Below are positions 28,697 to 36,439 of a stretch of 64,000 bases of DNA, piece after piece. The stretch spans positions 21,841 through 85,840 of the forward strand of contig JAQXIO010000027.1 of the NCBI GenBank assembly GCA_029007825.1, written 5' to 3'. Made by a program: the position numbers and the translations under genes. Below the pieces are notes generated by a model. It ran no database searches and was not told the origin of the DNA. It saw only the letters and a program-made list of their open reading frames with translations. The DNA comes from Bacteroidales bacterium. GTDB taxonomy: Bacteria > Bacteroidota > Bacteroidia > Bacteroidales > JAQXIO01. Positions within the stretch are counted from its first letter, which is position 1; each line of letters opens with the position of its first letter.

Positions 28697-29449
28697 ATGA
28701 GAAAAGGAGTTTTTTTATTTATTTTCCTGATATCTTCGGCTTTTTCCGGAGTGATAAAATCCGAGACCTTTACAGGCTGTGCTTTTTCCGTTGTAGAAAC
28801 GAAAAATGATTCGGTAAGTGCATTGAGTGCCGTATTGTATTCTTCGGGATATGATTTGTCCTCCATAGAGGAGCTTAAAGTACGGGGAGAACTTGCCGAT
28901 GTCGATTTGCATTTGATGAGAGACAGTATGCCTCAGTTGAGAATAGTAGATCTTTCGGAAGTTCATCTGGAAGATAACCGGTTATCGGATAAGGTGTTTA
29001 TGAATAAAGAGACGTTAGAAGCCGTTAAGCTTCCGGAAACTTTGCAGTCGATCGGATGGCTTACGTTTGTTGGTTGTAAAGCATTGGAAAATGTCGATTT
29101 TTTATCTTGCAAGAATCTGCAGATTATCGGTAAACTCTCTTTTTCGGGCTGTGGCTTGAAGGGTGATTTGGTTTTGCCCCCTTCAGTTACGACAATAGAA
29201 GATTATGCATTTTATGGTGACAACCGATTGAAAAGCGTTCGTTTGCCGGCCTCTTTGGTTACAATAGGAGAGTTGGCATTTAAGGATTGTACGCAATTGG
29301 AGATTCTTCTGACTGAACAGGTCGAACCGATTGCTTTAAGTAGTAATATCGGAGCGAAAGGTGTTGTTTTGCAGGTTCCTAAGAAGGGTATAAAGGCTTA
29401 TAAGAAGGCGAAGGTTTGGAAGGATTGCAGGATCAGTGCGTCAAAATAA
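28697..29449 (+). CDS. Secreted leucine-rich repeat (BspA/LRR_5-like) protein
   Basis: A 250-residue protein with an N-terminal signal segment (GVFLFIFLISSAFSGVIKS) and then about five degenerate leucine-rich repeats, for example VKLPETLQSIGWLTFVGCKA, LVLPPSVTTIEDYAFYG and VRLPASLVTIGELAF. These match the LRR_5/BspA pattern of cell-surface proteins in Bacteroidales, which often bind host or polymer surfaces. It starts at ATG 28697 (a GTG precedes it in frame). Whether it is periplasmic or surface exposed cannot be told: there is no lipobox and no sorting domain. It follows the GH3 fusion by 68 bases. Confidence 0.8.
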   Translation: MRKGVFLFIFLISSAFSGVIKSETFTGCAFSVVETKNDSVSALSAVLYSSGYDLSSIEELKVRGELADVDLHLMRDSMPQLRIVDLSEVHLEDNRLSDKVFMNKETLEAVKLPETLQSIGWLTFVGCKALENVDFLSCKNLQIIGKLSFSGCGLKGDLVLPPSVTTIEDYAFYGDNRLKSVRLPASLVTIGELAFKDCTQLEILLTEQVEPIALSSNIGAKGVVLQVPKKGIKAYKKAKVWKDCRISASK

Positions 29450-29450
29450 A

Positions 29451-29483
29451 AAAGAGCCTTGAAATTTCAAGGCTCTTTTTTAT
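29451..29483. terminator. Bidirectional terminator after the LRR gene
   Basis: A perfect 28-base palindrome: AAAGAGCCTTGAAA at 29451-29464 followed directly by its complement at 29465-29478, then further T residues. It lies 1 base after the LRR stop and 23 bases from the end of the minus-strand small membrane gene, so it can end both transcripts. Confidence 0.85.
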
Positions 29484-29501
29484 TTTGGGGTTATTCTGTC
29501 T

Positions 29502-29672
29502 TTAGTTTGATCTTTTCCAAATAGCAATGAAGCTGATGAATCCCAATATAATAACAGCAAGCCCGGTAAGCAACAATGCGTTACTTGTTGTTCCCATTAG
29601 AAAAGGTGTTACTAAAATCGCTACACCAATGAGTATGATAATTACTCCGATGTACTTTACAAATTCGCTCAT
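29502..29672 (-). CDS. Small two-span membrane protein, 56 residues
   Basis: On the minus strand an ATG at 29672 opens a 56-residue frame, MSEFVKYIGVIIILIGVAIL and on to FIAIWKRSN, closed by TAA. Two hydrophobic segments (about 7-25 and 32-51) flank a short polar turn (MGTTSN), giving a helical hairpin in the inner membrane. Such short proteins are common in Bacteroidales, but I do not recognise a named family. The shared palindromic terminator at 29451-29478 and a coherent hydrophobic pattern support it as a real gene. Bases 29673-29810 hold no other gene. Confidence 0.7.
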   Translation of the reverse strand: MSEFVKYIGVIIILIGVAILVTPFLMGTTSNALLLTGLAVIILGFISFIAIWKRSN

Positions 29673-29823
29673 AATGTGATTATTTTATATTGTTTTTTTT
29701 GCTTCTTGGTATTTGTTCGCAAATAAAGCAATTAAATGTCTAACGAGGAAATATTTTTTTATAAAAATGGTTTCCGGACGCGAATTTGTTTTGGTTAAAG
29801 ACGAAATAAAATGATCAGATTAT

Positions 29824-29831
29824 TACCTTTG
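29824..29831 (+). promoter_or_regulatory. Possible -7 element upstream of plsC
   Basis: TACCTTTG fits TAnnTTTG, but there is no TTG at the proper distance. If used, transcription would begin near 29838, which favours the plsC start at 29856. Confidence 0.35.
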
Positions 29832-29855
29832 TTATCTCATTCAAATGACATAAGT

Positions 29856-30629
29856 ATGGTGAAGCGAGTTTTAAGGTTTCTTTATCAGTGGTTGATTTTT
29901 CTCCCTCTGTTTTTGCCTCTTACTATTCTTACGGCACTTGTTACGATGATTGGCTGCTGGTTAGGCGGAGAACGTATTTTTGCCTATTATCCGGGAATGA
30001 TCTGGTCTAGGCTGACCTGTTGGCTTGCTCTTTGTCCCGTACATGTAAAGGGGAGGGAGAAACTGCATAGACACCAATCTTATGTTTTTATTGCAAATCA
30101 CCAAGGTGCATTCGATATATTTCTTATTTATGGATTCTTGGGATTTCCGATAAAGTGGATTATGAAAAAAAGTTTGAAAAGTATACCTTTTGTGGGGACG
30201 GCATGTGAATCGGCCGGATTTATTTTTGTCGATAATTCATCGCCAAAAGCTGCGGCAAATACCATTGCTGTTGCAGAAAAGAAACTTACGAGAGGAGCTT
30301 CTCTTATGATCTTTCCCGAAGGGGCACGGACACCTGACGGGCATATGCACCGGTTTATGAAGGGAGCTTATCAGATGGCTATTGATTTGAAATTGCCTAT
30401 TGTCCCCATAACTCTGAACGGTCCGTATGAGGTGCTTCCGATAGGTCATTTTTTAATTAATCCTCATAAACTTGAATTAATTATTCATGATCCGTTGCCG
30501 ATAGAGTCTTTTACGCATTCCGATATTCCTGAAATGATTACTACTACACGGAACATTGTTGCCGACGGACTTTGGGAAAAGTACAGGGATGATGTTACAG
30601 ATTCCACTTCTTCAACCACGCGAAAATAA
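29856..30629 (+). CDS. plsC: 1-acyl-sn-glycerol-3-phosphate acyltransferase
   Basis: A 257-residue inner-membrane enzyme that adds the second acyl chain to make phosphatidic acid. An N-terminal hydrophobic segment precedes the acyltransferase motifs: NHQGAFD (HX4D, catalytic His) and FPEGARTPDG (substrate phosphate binding), then the block PIVPITLNGPY. The ATG at 29856 (MVKRVLRFLYQWLIF) fits the family; another in-frame ATG lies at 29811. The gene converges on and overlaps the alpha/beta hydrolase gene by 35 bases at their 3' ends. Confidence 0.88.
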   Translation: MVKRVLRFLYQWLIFLPLFLPLTILTALVTMIGCWLGGERIFAYYPGMIWSRLTCWLALCPVHVKGREKLHRHQSYVFIANHQGAFDIFLIYGFLGFPIKWIMKKSLKSIPFVGTACESAGFIFVDNSSPKAAANTIAVAEKKLTRGASLMIFPEGARTPDGHMHRFMKGAYQMAIDLKLPIVPITLNGPYEVLPIGHFLINPHKLELIIHDPLPIESFTHSDIPEMITTTRNIVADGLWEKYRDDVTDSTSSTTRK

Positions 30630-31602
30630 TATTGTAAACTTTGTCTCGAACTCGTTTTATCGATAAAATCAGATCATGTTTCCCGCCATCGACTGTTTGT
30701 ATCGTGACATCCGGACCGAGTTTTTTTGCGTATTTTTGAATATCTCTCGTATCCAGTACGATGTCATGCGTTTGATATGCTTCGTTCCATTTCTTGTCCT
30801 CGGGCATGGATGCTGAGGAGCATAATACAAGTACCGGGATATTGATGGATAATCCCTTCTGGAGTTCACCTTGCGCTTTGTCGATAGCTCTGATCCAGCC
30901 CATAGTCATATCATTACCATCTCTTTTTTTCTGCAAATCGTAGTCCCATTCTCCATGTTCGCTTTTGTGAAGACTCGCTCCGTATTGCGATTTGGACGCT
31001 TTCATGGCAATGGCTCTCGGAAAATATTTTCCAAGCCATGCGACTACAGGTATACCGATATTTTCCAGAAAAGGGGAGAGATACCAATCGAAAAACGGGC
31101 TGTTGAGAACGAGTGCAGAACAAGGGGGCTCATTCTTTTTGTCGTTTACGTAAAGAGAGGTAATGAGACCTCCGGTCGAATGGGCGGAAAGGATAATTTC
31201 CGAATGTCCTTCGCTGCGTATAATTGCCAAAGCAGAGTCAAGATCCGGAAAATATTCGCGGATGTCCATGACGAAAAAGGGTGTTTGATGCGGTAGGATA
31301 GAGCGTCCGTATTTACGGAGGTCGACGGCATAAAAGTCATAGCCGTGCTTGCTATATTCATAGGCCATTTCCTTTTGAAAAAAGTAGTCGTTGAAGCCGT
31401 GTACATATAAAACGGCTTTTTCCGACGGAGTATTCCTATATTTAATAAGTGTGCTTATTACTTTTCCGTCGTAATCGTCTTCCATTACCATCGTGCGTGC
31501 CAGGAAATCCTTTCCTAATATATCTTCGTGATATTGGGCTGCCGATATATAAGAAACGGAAACAATACAGCTGATAAACAGTAATAAAATGCCTTTTTTC
31601 AT
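30595..31602 (-). CDS. Secreted alpha/beta hydrolase (serine esterase/lipase type)
   Basis: A 335-residue protein with a signal peptide (ILLLFISCIVSVSYISAA). The alpha/beta hydrolase core shows YVHGFNDYF (oxyanion region, about residues 66-74), the nucleophile elbow SAHSTGG with Ser142, and the catalytic His309 in DGGKHD; Asp284 or Asp280 may complete the triad. The family includes monoacylglycerol lipases and lysophospholipases, so it may process lipids in the periplasm; the substrate is unknown. Its last 35 bases overlap the end of plsC on the other strand. I see no clear promoter in the 127-base gap towards rpsF. Confidence 0.82.
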   Translation of the reverse strand: MKKGILLLFISCIVSVSYISAAQYHEDILGKDFLARTMVMEDDYDGKVISTLIKYRNTPSEKAVLYVHGFNDYFFQKEMAYEYSKHGYDFYAVDLRKYGRSILPHQTPFFVMDIREYFPDLDSALAIIRSEGHSEIILSAHSTGGLITSLYVNDKKNEPPCSALVLNSPFFDWYLSPFLENIGIPVVAWLGKYFPRAIAMKASKSQYGASLHKSEHGEWDYDLQKKRDGNDMTMGWIRAIDKAQGELQKGLSINIPVLVLCSSASMPEDKKWNEAYQTHDIVLDTRDIQKYAKKLGPDVTIQTVDGGKHDLILSIKRVRDKVYNIIFAWLKKWNL

Positions 31603-31653
31603 AGAGCCGGGAGTTAAAGGATTCCTGTCTTTTACAAATAAACAGGGGAAATA

Positions 31654-31684
31654 TTGATTTGTAAAAATGTTTTTTTTACCTTTG
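31654..31684 (+). promoter_or_regulatory. Promoter of rpsF-rpsR-rplI
   Basis: TTG at 31654-31656, 20 bases, then TACCTTTG at 31677-31684: a full match to the Bacteroidota vegetative promoter, about 46 bases before the rpsF ATG. Confidence 0.8.
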
Positions 31685-31729
31685 CACCGCTAAATTACTT
31701 ATTAATAATTTATTATCAAACAGAGTTTT

Positions 31730-32074
31730 ATGAACAATTACGAAACCGTTTTCATTTTAACTCCCGTTTTGTCTGATGTTCAGATGAAGGAAGCGGTAGA
31801 AAAATTCAAAGCTCTCTTGGTTGCAGAAAAAGCCGAGATAGTGAATGAAGAGAATTGGGGCCTGCGTAAGTTGGCTTATCCGATTCAGAAAAAATCGACA
31901 GGGTTTTACCAGATGATCGAATTTAAGGCAGACCCTTCGGTAATTGAAAAATTAGAAGTGAATTTCCGTCGTGACGAACGTGTAATTCGTTTCTTAACAT
32001 TCAAGCAAGAGAAATTTGCTGCAGAATATGCTGCAAAGAGACGTAGTATGAAATCTAAAGTAAAGGAGGATTAA
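31730..32074 (+). CDS. rpsF: 30S ribosomal protein S6
   Basis: A 114-residue S6, which pairs with S18 on the 30S platform. [15 protein letters not shown] and the [20 protein letters not shown] block are typical; the tail is basic. In Bacteroidota ribosomes bS6 helps close the pocket that hides the 16S anti-Shine-Dalgarno tail. First gene of a three-gene operon. Confidence 0.97.
   Translation: MNNYETVFILTPVLSDVQMKEAVEKFKALLVAEKAEIVNEENWGLRKLAYPIQKKSTGFYQMIEFKADPSVIEKLEVNFRRDERVIRFLTFKQEKFAAEYAAKRRSMKSKVKED
32063..32070 (+). promoter_or_regulatory. Strong Shine-Dalgarno sequence before rpsR
   Basis: AAGGAGGA at 32063-32070 lies 7 bases before the rpsR ATG at 32078, inside the 3' end of rpsF. 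In Bacteroidota strong Shine-Dalgarno sequences are rare but are known to recur before the genes for bS21 and bS18, where they are proposed to let these proteins control their own synthesis. Confidence 0.8.
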
Positions 32075-32077
32075 GCT

Positions 32078-32350
32078 ATGGCAGTAACGAATCAATCGGA
32101 GATCAGATATTTGACACCTCCCACGGTAGATGTAAGAAAGAAAAAGTATTGCCGTTTTAAAAAGAGCGGAATTAAGTATATCGACTATAAAGATCCCGAA
32201 TTCCTGAAGAAATTCTTGAATGAACAGGGTAAAATTCTTCCTCGTCGTATAACCGGTACTTCGTTGAAGTTCCAACGTCGTATTGCGCAAGCTGTGAAAA
32301 GAGCTCGTCATTTGGCATTGCTCCCTTATGTAACCGATTTGATGAAATAA
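32078..32350 (+). CDS. rpsR: 30S ribosomal protein S18
   Basis: A 90-residue S18. The core [19 protein letters not shown] and [20 protein letters not shown] are conserved. bS18 is one of the proteins that cover the anti-Shine-Dalgarno sequence in Bacteroidota ribosomes. Its own start has an almost ideal Shine-Dalgarno sequence, consistent with autoregulation. It begins 3 bp after rpsF. Confidence 0.97.
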   Translation: MAVTNQSEIRYLTPPTVDVRKKKYCRFKKSGIKYIDYKDPEFLKKFLNEQGKILPRRITGTSLKFQRRIAQAVKRARHLALLPYVTDLMK

Positions 32351-32355
32351 TAAAA

Positions 32356-32362
32356 AAGGAGG
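32356..32362 (+). promoter_or_regulatory. Strong Shine-Dalgarno sequence before rplI
   Basis: AAGGAGG at 32356-32362 lies 9 bases before the rplI ATG at 32372, in the 21-base rpsR-rplI gap. This second full match in one operon is unusual for the phylum. Confidence 0.7.
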
Positions 32363-32371
32363 AAAGAAACT

Positions 32372-32815
32372 ATGCAAGTTATTCTGAAAGAAGATATCAT
32401 CAATTTAGGCTATAAAGACGATATAGTAACGGTAAAAGATGGTTACGGACGTAATTATCTGATTCCGGAAGGCAAAGCGATCATTGCATCGGAAAGCGCA
32501 AAGAAAGTTTTGGCTGAGAACTTGAAACAACGTGCCCATAAGCTGGAAAAAATTAAAGCAGATGCCGTTGAATTAGCTCAGAAACTTAATGGCCTTACTT
32601 TGACAATAGGTGCGAAAACAAGTTCGACAGGAACGATTTTCGGTTCAGTGACAAATATTCAGGTGGCGGAAGCTCTTGAAAAGGAAGGTCACAAAATAGA
32701 CCGTAAGATTATTTACATTAAAGAAGCTATTAAAGAAGTTGGAAATTACAAGGCAGTTATTAAATTGCACAAGGAAGTTGCGGCTGAAATAGCTTTGAAT
32801 GTTGTATCTGAATAA
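32372..32815 (+). CDS. rplI: 50S ribosomal protein L9
   Basis: A 147-residue L9, the elongated protein at the base of the L1 stalk. [20 protein letters not shown] and [13 protein letters not shown] form the N-terminal rRNA-binding domain; a long helix (about 45-75) leads to the C-terminal domain. Last gene of the operon, followed by a strong terminator. Confidence 0.97.
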   Translation: MQVILKEDIINLGYKDDIVTVKDGYGRNYLIPEGKAIIASESAKKVLAENLKQRAHKLEKIKADAVELAQKLNGLTLTIGAKTSSTGTIFGSVTNIQVAEALEKEGHKIDRKIIYIKEAIKEVGNYKAVIKLHKEVAAEIALNVVSE

Positions 32816-32838
32816 TTTATTCCTATTAAATAAAAAAG

Positions 32839-32867
32839 AGTCATCTGAAACCAGATGACTTTTTTTA
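32839..32867 (+). terminator. Terminator of rpsF-rpsR-rplI
   Basis: AGTCATCTG at 32839-32847 pairs perfectly with CAGATGACT at 32852-32860 across an AAAC loop, followed by seven T residues. Located 24 bases after the rplI stop. Confidence 0.9.
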
Positions 32868-32910
32868 TGTCTTGTTTTTAAGTCTTTGTAATTTGTAATA
32901 TAAGCAATAA

Positions 32911-32938
32911 AAAAGAGCCTGTTTTTACAGACTCTTTT
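32911..32938 (-). terminator. Terminator of the small lipoprotein gene
   Basis: AAAAGAGCCTGT at 32911-32922 and ACAGACTCTTTT at 32927-32938 form a hairpin with one non-Watson-Crick position. On minus-strand RNA this position is a G-U pair, on plus-strand RNA an A-C mismatch, so the structure serves the minus-strand gene that ends at 32961. Confidence 0.75.
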
Positions 32939-32960
32939 ACTCAATTGTGGATCAGTGATT

Positions 32961-33155
32961 TTACTGAGCATTGTTAGCGGTAGAGTCAACTGAAACAGTT
33001 TCTTCAACCACTGTTGTTTCTTCGACTACCGGAGCTTCTGTAACTTCTTCAGTAGCAGGTGTTTCTGCAACTTCCTGATTTGTTTCTGCTTTGTTTCCAC
33101 AAGAAGCGAATGATACAGCAACTGCAATAGCAGCAAATAAAACTAACTTTTTCAT
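32961..33155 (-). CDS. Small acidic lipoprotein of unknown function
   Basis: A 64-residue protein with a lipoprotein signal peptide: MKKLVLFAAIAVAVSFASC with the lipidated Cys at 19 in the lipobox FASC. The mature part is low in complexity and rich in Glu, Thr, Val and Ala (repeats of VVEETTVVEET), with no aromatic residues, so it is probably disordered. Such small lipoproteins are frequent in Bacteroidales and may be abundant. The first residues after Cys (GNKAE) lack the acidic surface-export signal known from related bacteria, so I expect a periplasm-facing location. It has its own likely promoter element and terminator. Confidence 0.8.
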   Translation of the reverse strand: MKKLVLFAAIAVAVSFASCGNKAETNQEVAETPATEEVTEAPVVEETTVVEETVSVDSTANNAQ

Positions 33156-33216
33156 TTCCGTAAAAATTAAACTTTTGTTATATAGTTACTTTTGCCTTCT
33201 ATCTCAGAAGACGCGG

Positions 33217-33224
33217 CAAAGGTA
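33217..33224 (-). promoter_or_regulatory. Possible -7 element of the small lipoprotein gene
   Basis: On the minus strand TACCTTTG reads from 33224 to 33217, about 60 bases before the lipoprotein ATG. A TTG at the -33 position is not evident. Confidence 0.4.
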
Positions 33225-33278
33225 ACCACTTTATCTATATGTTGTATAACATTTGGGATAATTTTTTTGTTTGGAAAT

Positions 33279-34940
33279 TTAATTTTGATAAAGGTAGCGT
33301 TTAATACTTTTTTTAGGCGTTTTTTCGAACTCGTTGGGGAAGAGCTGGAACGATGATACTGTTTCGTATGGGGCAACTATCTTATTGAGTTTTAGTCTGT
33401 TATCTTCCATTATCTCTGAGACCTTTTCTGTCGAGATACCATCGGTGTCCATAGCGTCCAAATCGGGATATATCAAAGCTACAAGTTTACCATTTTTTTC
33501 TATTATTAAACTTTCGTTTACGTAAGGGAGATTATTCAATTTAGCTTCGATTTCTTCCGGATAGATATTCTGGCCACTGGCTCCCAGAATCATGGTTTTA
33601 CCGCGTCCGCGGATAAATATTCTGTTATTCAGGTCGATTGTACCCAGGTCACCGGTTTTCAGCCAACCGTCTTTTGTGAAGACAGCTTTTGTTGCTTCCG
33701 GATATTTATAATATCCTTTCATTACATTTTCTCCCTTTACCTGGATTTCACCGACTGTTTTGTATGGATCTTCGGAGTCAATACGCACTTTCATGATTCC
33801 TTTTAAAATCTGTCCGCACGATCCGGGGATAAAATCGTAATGATGATCGTAACTGATAAGAGGTGCGCATTCTGTCATTCCATAGCCGACAGTAAACGGA
33901 AATTTTATTTTGTAAAGGAAGTCTTCTACTTCTTTATTTAATGCAGCTCCCCCTATGATTACTTCGCAGAAGCGTCCGCCCATTGCGTCGATCAGTTTTT
34001 TTCTGATCTGGGCATAAATCCGGTTATCCAGAAATGGAATATTGAGAGCTACGCGCATGATTGGCCTACTGAGTGCAGGAATGATCATTTTGCGGTATAT
34101 TTTTTCAATAATGAGGGGTACTGTTATGACAATGTGCGGTTTGACATCAGCTAAAGCTTTCATCAATATTTTTGGAGACGGAACTTTGTCCAGCAAAGTT
34201 ACATGTGCTCCTACCGCGATAGGTAATATAAAATTAAATGCACAACCGTATGCATGTGCCAAAGGAAGGAAAGAGAGTGCTTTTTCCCCTTTTCTTAAAA
34301 CGTCGAGTGTTTTGGCATAGGTTACATTACCAGCCAGGTTATTGCCGGTCAGCATTACACCCTTGCTGAAACCGGTAGTGCCGGAGGTATAGTTGAGCAG
34401 GACTATCGTATCGTTGTGTTGATTAATATATTTGACACTTTCAGGAGAAAATCCTTTTGGATAGGCTTTCTGGAAATAGGTGTCAAGATTTTCGTGAATG
34501 GATGCTATTTGTTCACCCTTTTTCTGATAAATGCAACTGTTATCATTGATGGAGAATGCAGCTCTTATCCCTTCGATGTTTTCTTCATCGATATTTTCCC
34601 AGATGTTATCGCTACAGAAAAGCAGTACGGAATCGGAATGATTCAATATATGCTGTATGTCGTTAGAGTGGAAATCCTGAAGGATCGGAACGGTAACGGC
34701 TCCGTAAGTGATTGTAGCCATGTACGTTATGCACCAACGTATGTTGTTTTTTCCGACTAAAGCTATTTTATCTCCTTTCCGGATTTTGCATTCCTTGAAT
34801 AGCAGATGTAGCCGGGCTATTTCCAATGCATATTCTCCGTAAGTAATAGTTTCTTTAGTCGAGTAGTTGGAGAGTGCAGGAAGATTCCAGTTTTCTTTGA
34901 AACTTTCCTCATATATTTTTATGAAGTTCTCTTTTACCAT
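33279..34940 (-). CDS. AMP-binding long-chain fatty acid--CoA ligase
   Basis: A 553-residue member of the adenylate-forming family. The P-loop motif NYTSGTTGFSKGVML (about residues 180-194), GYGMTECAPLISYD and the hinge region GWLKTGDLGTID plus the lysine-bearing C-terminal domain are all visible. Family members activate fatty acids to acyl-AMP and then acyl-CoA (or acyl-ACP). It may feed exogenous fatty acids into the lipid synthesis represented by PlsC and the acyltransferase nearby, which is inference. Its promoter is at 34973-35003. Confidence 0.88.
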   Translation of the reverse strand: MVKENFIKIYEESFKENWNLPALSNYSTKETITYGEYALEIARLHLLFKECKIRKGDKIALVGKNNIRWCITYMATITYGAVTVPILQDFHSNDIQHILNHSDSVLLFCSDNIWENIDEENIEGIRAAFSINDNSCIYQKKGEQIASIHENLDTYFQKAYPKGFSPESVKYINQHNDTIVLLNYTSGTTGFSKGVMLTGNNLAGNVTYAKTLDVLRKGEKALSFLPLAHAYGCAFNFILPIAVGAHVTLLDKVPSPKILMKALADVKPHIVITVPLIIEKIYRKMIIPALSRPIMRVALNIPFLDNRIYAQIRKKLIDAMGGRFCEVIIGGAALNKEVEDFLYKIKFPFTVGYGMTECAPLISYDHHYDFIPGSCGQILKGIMKVRIDSEDPYKTVGEIQVKGENVMKGYYKYPEATKAVFTKDGWLKTGDLGTIDLNNRIFIRGRGKTMILGASGQNIYPEEIEAKLNNLPYVNESLIIEKNGKLVALIYPDLDAMDTDGISTEKVSEIMEDNRLKLNKIVAPYETVSSFQLFPNEFEKTPKKSIKRYLYQN

Positions 34941-34972
34941 AACTGTAACGGCACAAAAAAATATTTAATGTG

Positions 34973-35003
34973 CAAAAGTACGCTCTTGCTTTTATATATA
35001 CAA
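34973..35003 (-). promoter_or_regulatory. Promoter of the acyl-CoA synthetase gene
   Basis: On the minus strand TTG (35003 to 35001), 20 bases, then TACTTTTG (34980 to 34973) gives a full consensus match, 33 bases before the ATG. It lies within the divergent gap to mtaB, and an inverted repeat CTCTTG/CAAGAG (34983-34988 and 35001-35006) overlaps the spacer and the -33 element. Confidence 0.75.
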
Positions 35004-35007
35004 GAGA

Positions 35008-36438
35008 ATGATGCACAAAAAGTGTCTTTTTGTGCTTTGTGCTTTGCCGTTTTTACGAATACTGCGAATTAGCGAAGTTTTCGTTACATTTGTGGTTCAG
35101 AAGAGTAATAAAATAATTGATTCTACTTTGTTTAAAGGGAAAAAGATATTATATGCGACGTTAGGTTGCAAATTGAATTTTGCTGAGACTTCAACAATCG
35201 GGAGAGCATTGGAAAAAAGAGGGGCGGTATCGGTGAAAAAAGGGGAGCTGGCGGATATTTGTATTATCAATACCTGTTCGGTGACCGACCTTTCCGATAA
35301 AAAATGCCGTCAGACGATCCGTCGTTTAATAAAAAATCATCCCGGTGCCGTCGTTGTGGTGACCGGTTGTTATGCACAATTGAAACCGGAAGAGGTGTCT
35401 GCTATTGATGGAGTCGATCTGGTGCTGGGCAACGGGGAAAAGCTGAATATTGAGTCTCATATGCAGGATATCCTGAATAAAGTGGAACAACGGAAAATCA
35501 TTACCACCTCTTGTCAGGATATACGGGATTTTGCTCCCTCCTTATCGAAAGGAGACGATCGCACACGTTATTTTTTGAAGATTCAAGACGGATGCAACTA
35601 TTATTGTTCCTATTGTACGGTTCCTTTTGCCCGGGGAAACAGTCGTAATGGATCCATTGACGCATTGGTAAAACAAGCGTATGAGGTTGCGGATTCCGGA
35701 GGTAAAGAAATTGTATTGAGCGGTGTGAATATCGGTGATTTCGGAAAAAGTACGAATGAGAGCTTTTTTGATTTGATACGTCGCCTTGATGAAGTGGAGG
35801 GAATCGAGCGGTTCCGCATATCTTCCATTGAACCGAATCTTTTAAAAGATGAGATTATTGAATTCGTAGCAGCATCAAAGCGTTTTGCTCCTCATTTTCA
35901 TATTCCCCTTCAATCGGGAAGCGATGCAGTTTTGAAATTGATGCGCCGACGTTATGACACCGCGCTTTTTGCGCAGCGTATCGGTAAAATCAAAACGTTG
36001 ATGCCGGATGCTTTTGTCGGTGTGGATGTGATCGTCGGTATGCGCGGAGAAACAGATGCTTTTTTTGAAGAGAGTTATCGTTTTATCGATTCTTTGCCGG
36101 TTTCGCAATTACATGTTTTTTCTTATTCGGAGCGTCCGGGGACCGATGCTTTAAAGATCGATCATGTGGTTTCTCCGGAAGAGAAACAGCTCAGAAGTAT
36201 TCGTTTACTTTCCCTTTCGAAAAAGAAGTTATCTGAATTTTACGATTCACAGGTCGGAAGAGTGGTGAATGTGTTATTTGAACATACGCCTAAGAATGCT
36301 CTCATGTGCGGTTTCAGCGGTAACTATGTACGCGTCGAAATGCCGTACGATGAAACGCTGATTAACCGGATAAGCCGGATAGTTTTGGAGAAAGTAGATT
36401 CGGAAACCGGTTTTTTTAAAGGACTAAAAGTTGAATAA
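35008..36438 (+). CDS. mtaB: tRNA t6A37 methylthiotransferase MtaB
   Basis: A radical-SAM enzyme that converts t6A37 to ms2t6A in tRNAs. The N-terminal MTTase domain has its three cluster cysteines (Cys54, Cys90, Cys121 counted from ATG 35008), the radical-SAM domain has CNYYCSYC (Cys196, 200, 203), and the end holds a TRAM-like RNA-binding domain. The true start is uncertain: the first 35 or so residues are hydrophobic and unlike the family, which begins near KIIDSTLF, and a TACATTTG at 35085-35092 could be a promoter element inside them. No good ATG lies after that. The following acyltransferase gene begins at the stop. Confidence 0.9.
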   Translation: MMHKKCLFVLCALPFLRILRISEVFVTFVVQKSNKIIDSTLFKGKKILYATLGCKLNFAETSTIGRALEKRGAVSVKKGELADICIINTCSVTDLSDKKCRQTIRRLIKNHPGAVVVVTGCYAQLKPEEVSAIDGVDLVLGNGEKLNIESHMQDILNKVEQRKIITTSCQDIRDFAPSLSKGDDRTRYFLKIQDGCNYYCSYCTVPFARGNSRNGSIDALVKQAYEVADSGGKEIVLSGVNIGDFGKSTNESFFDLIRRLDEVEGIERFRISSIEPNLLKDEIIEFVAASKRFAPHFHIPLQSGSDAVLKLMRRRYDTALFAQRIGKIKTLMPDAFVGVDVIVGMRGETDAFFEESYRFIDSLPVSQLHVFSYSERPGTDALKIDHVVSPEEKQLRSIRLLSLSKKKLSEFYDSQVGRVVNVLFEHTPKNALMCGFSGNYVRVEMPYDETLINRISRIVLEKVDSETGFFKGLKVE

Positions 36439-36439
36439 G

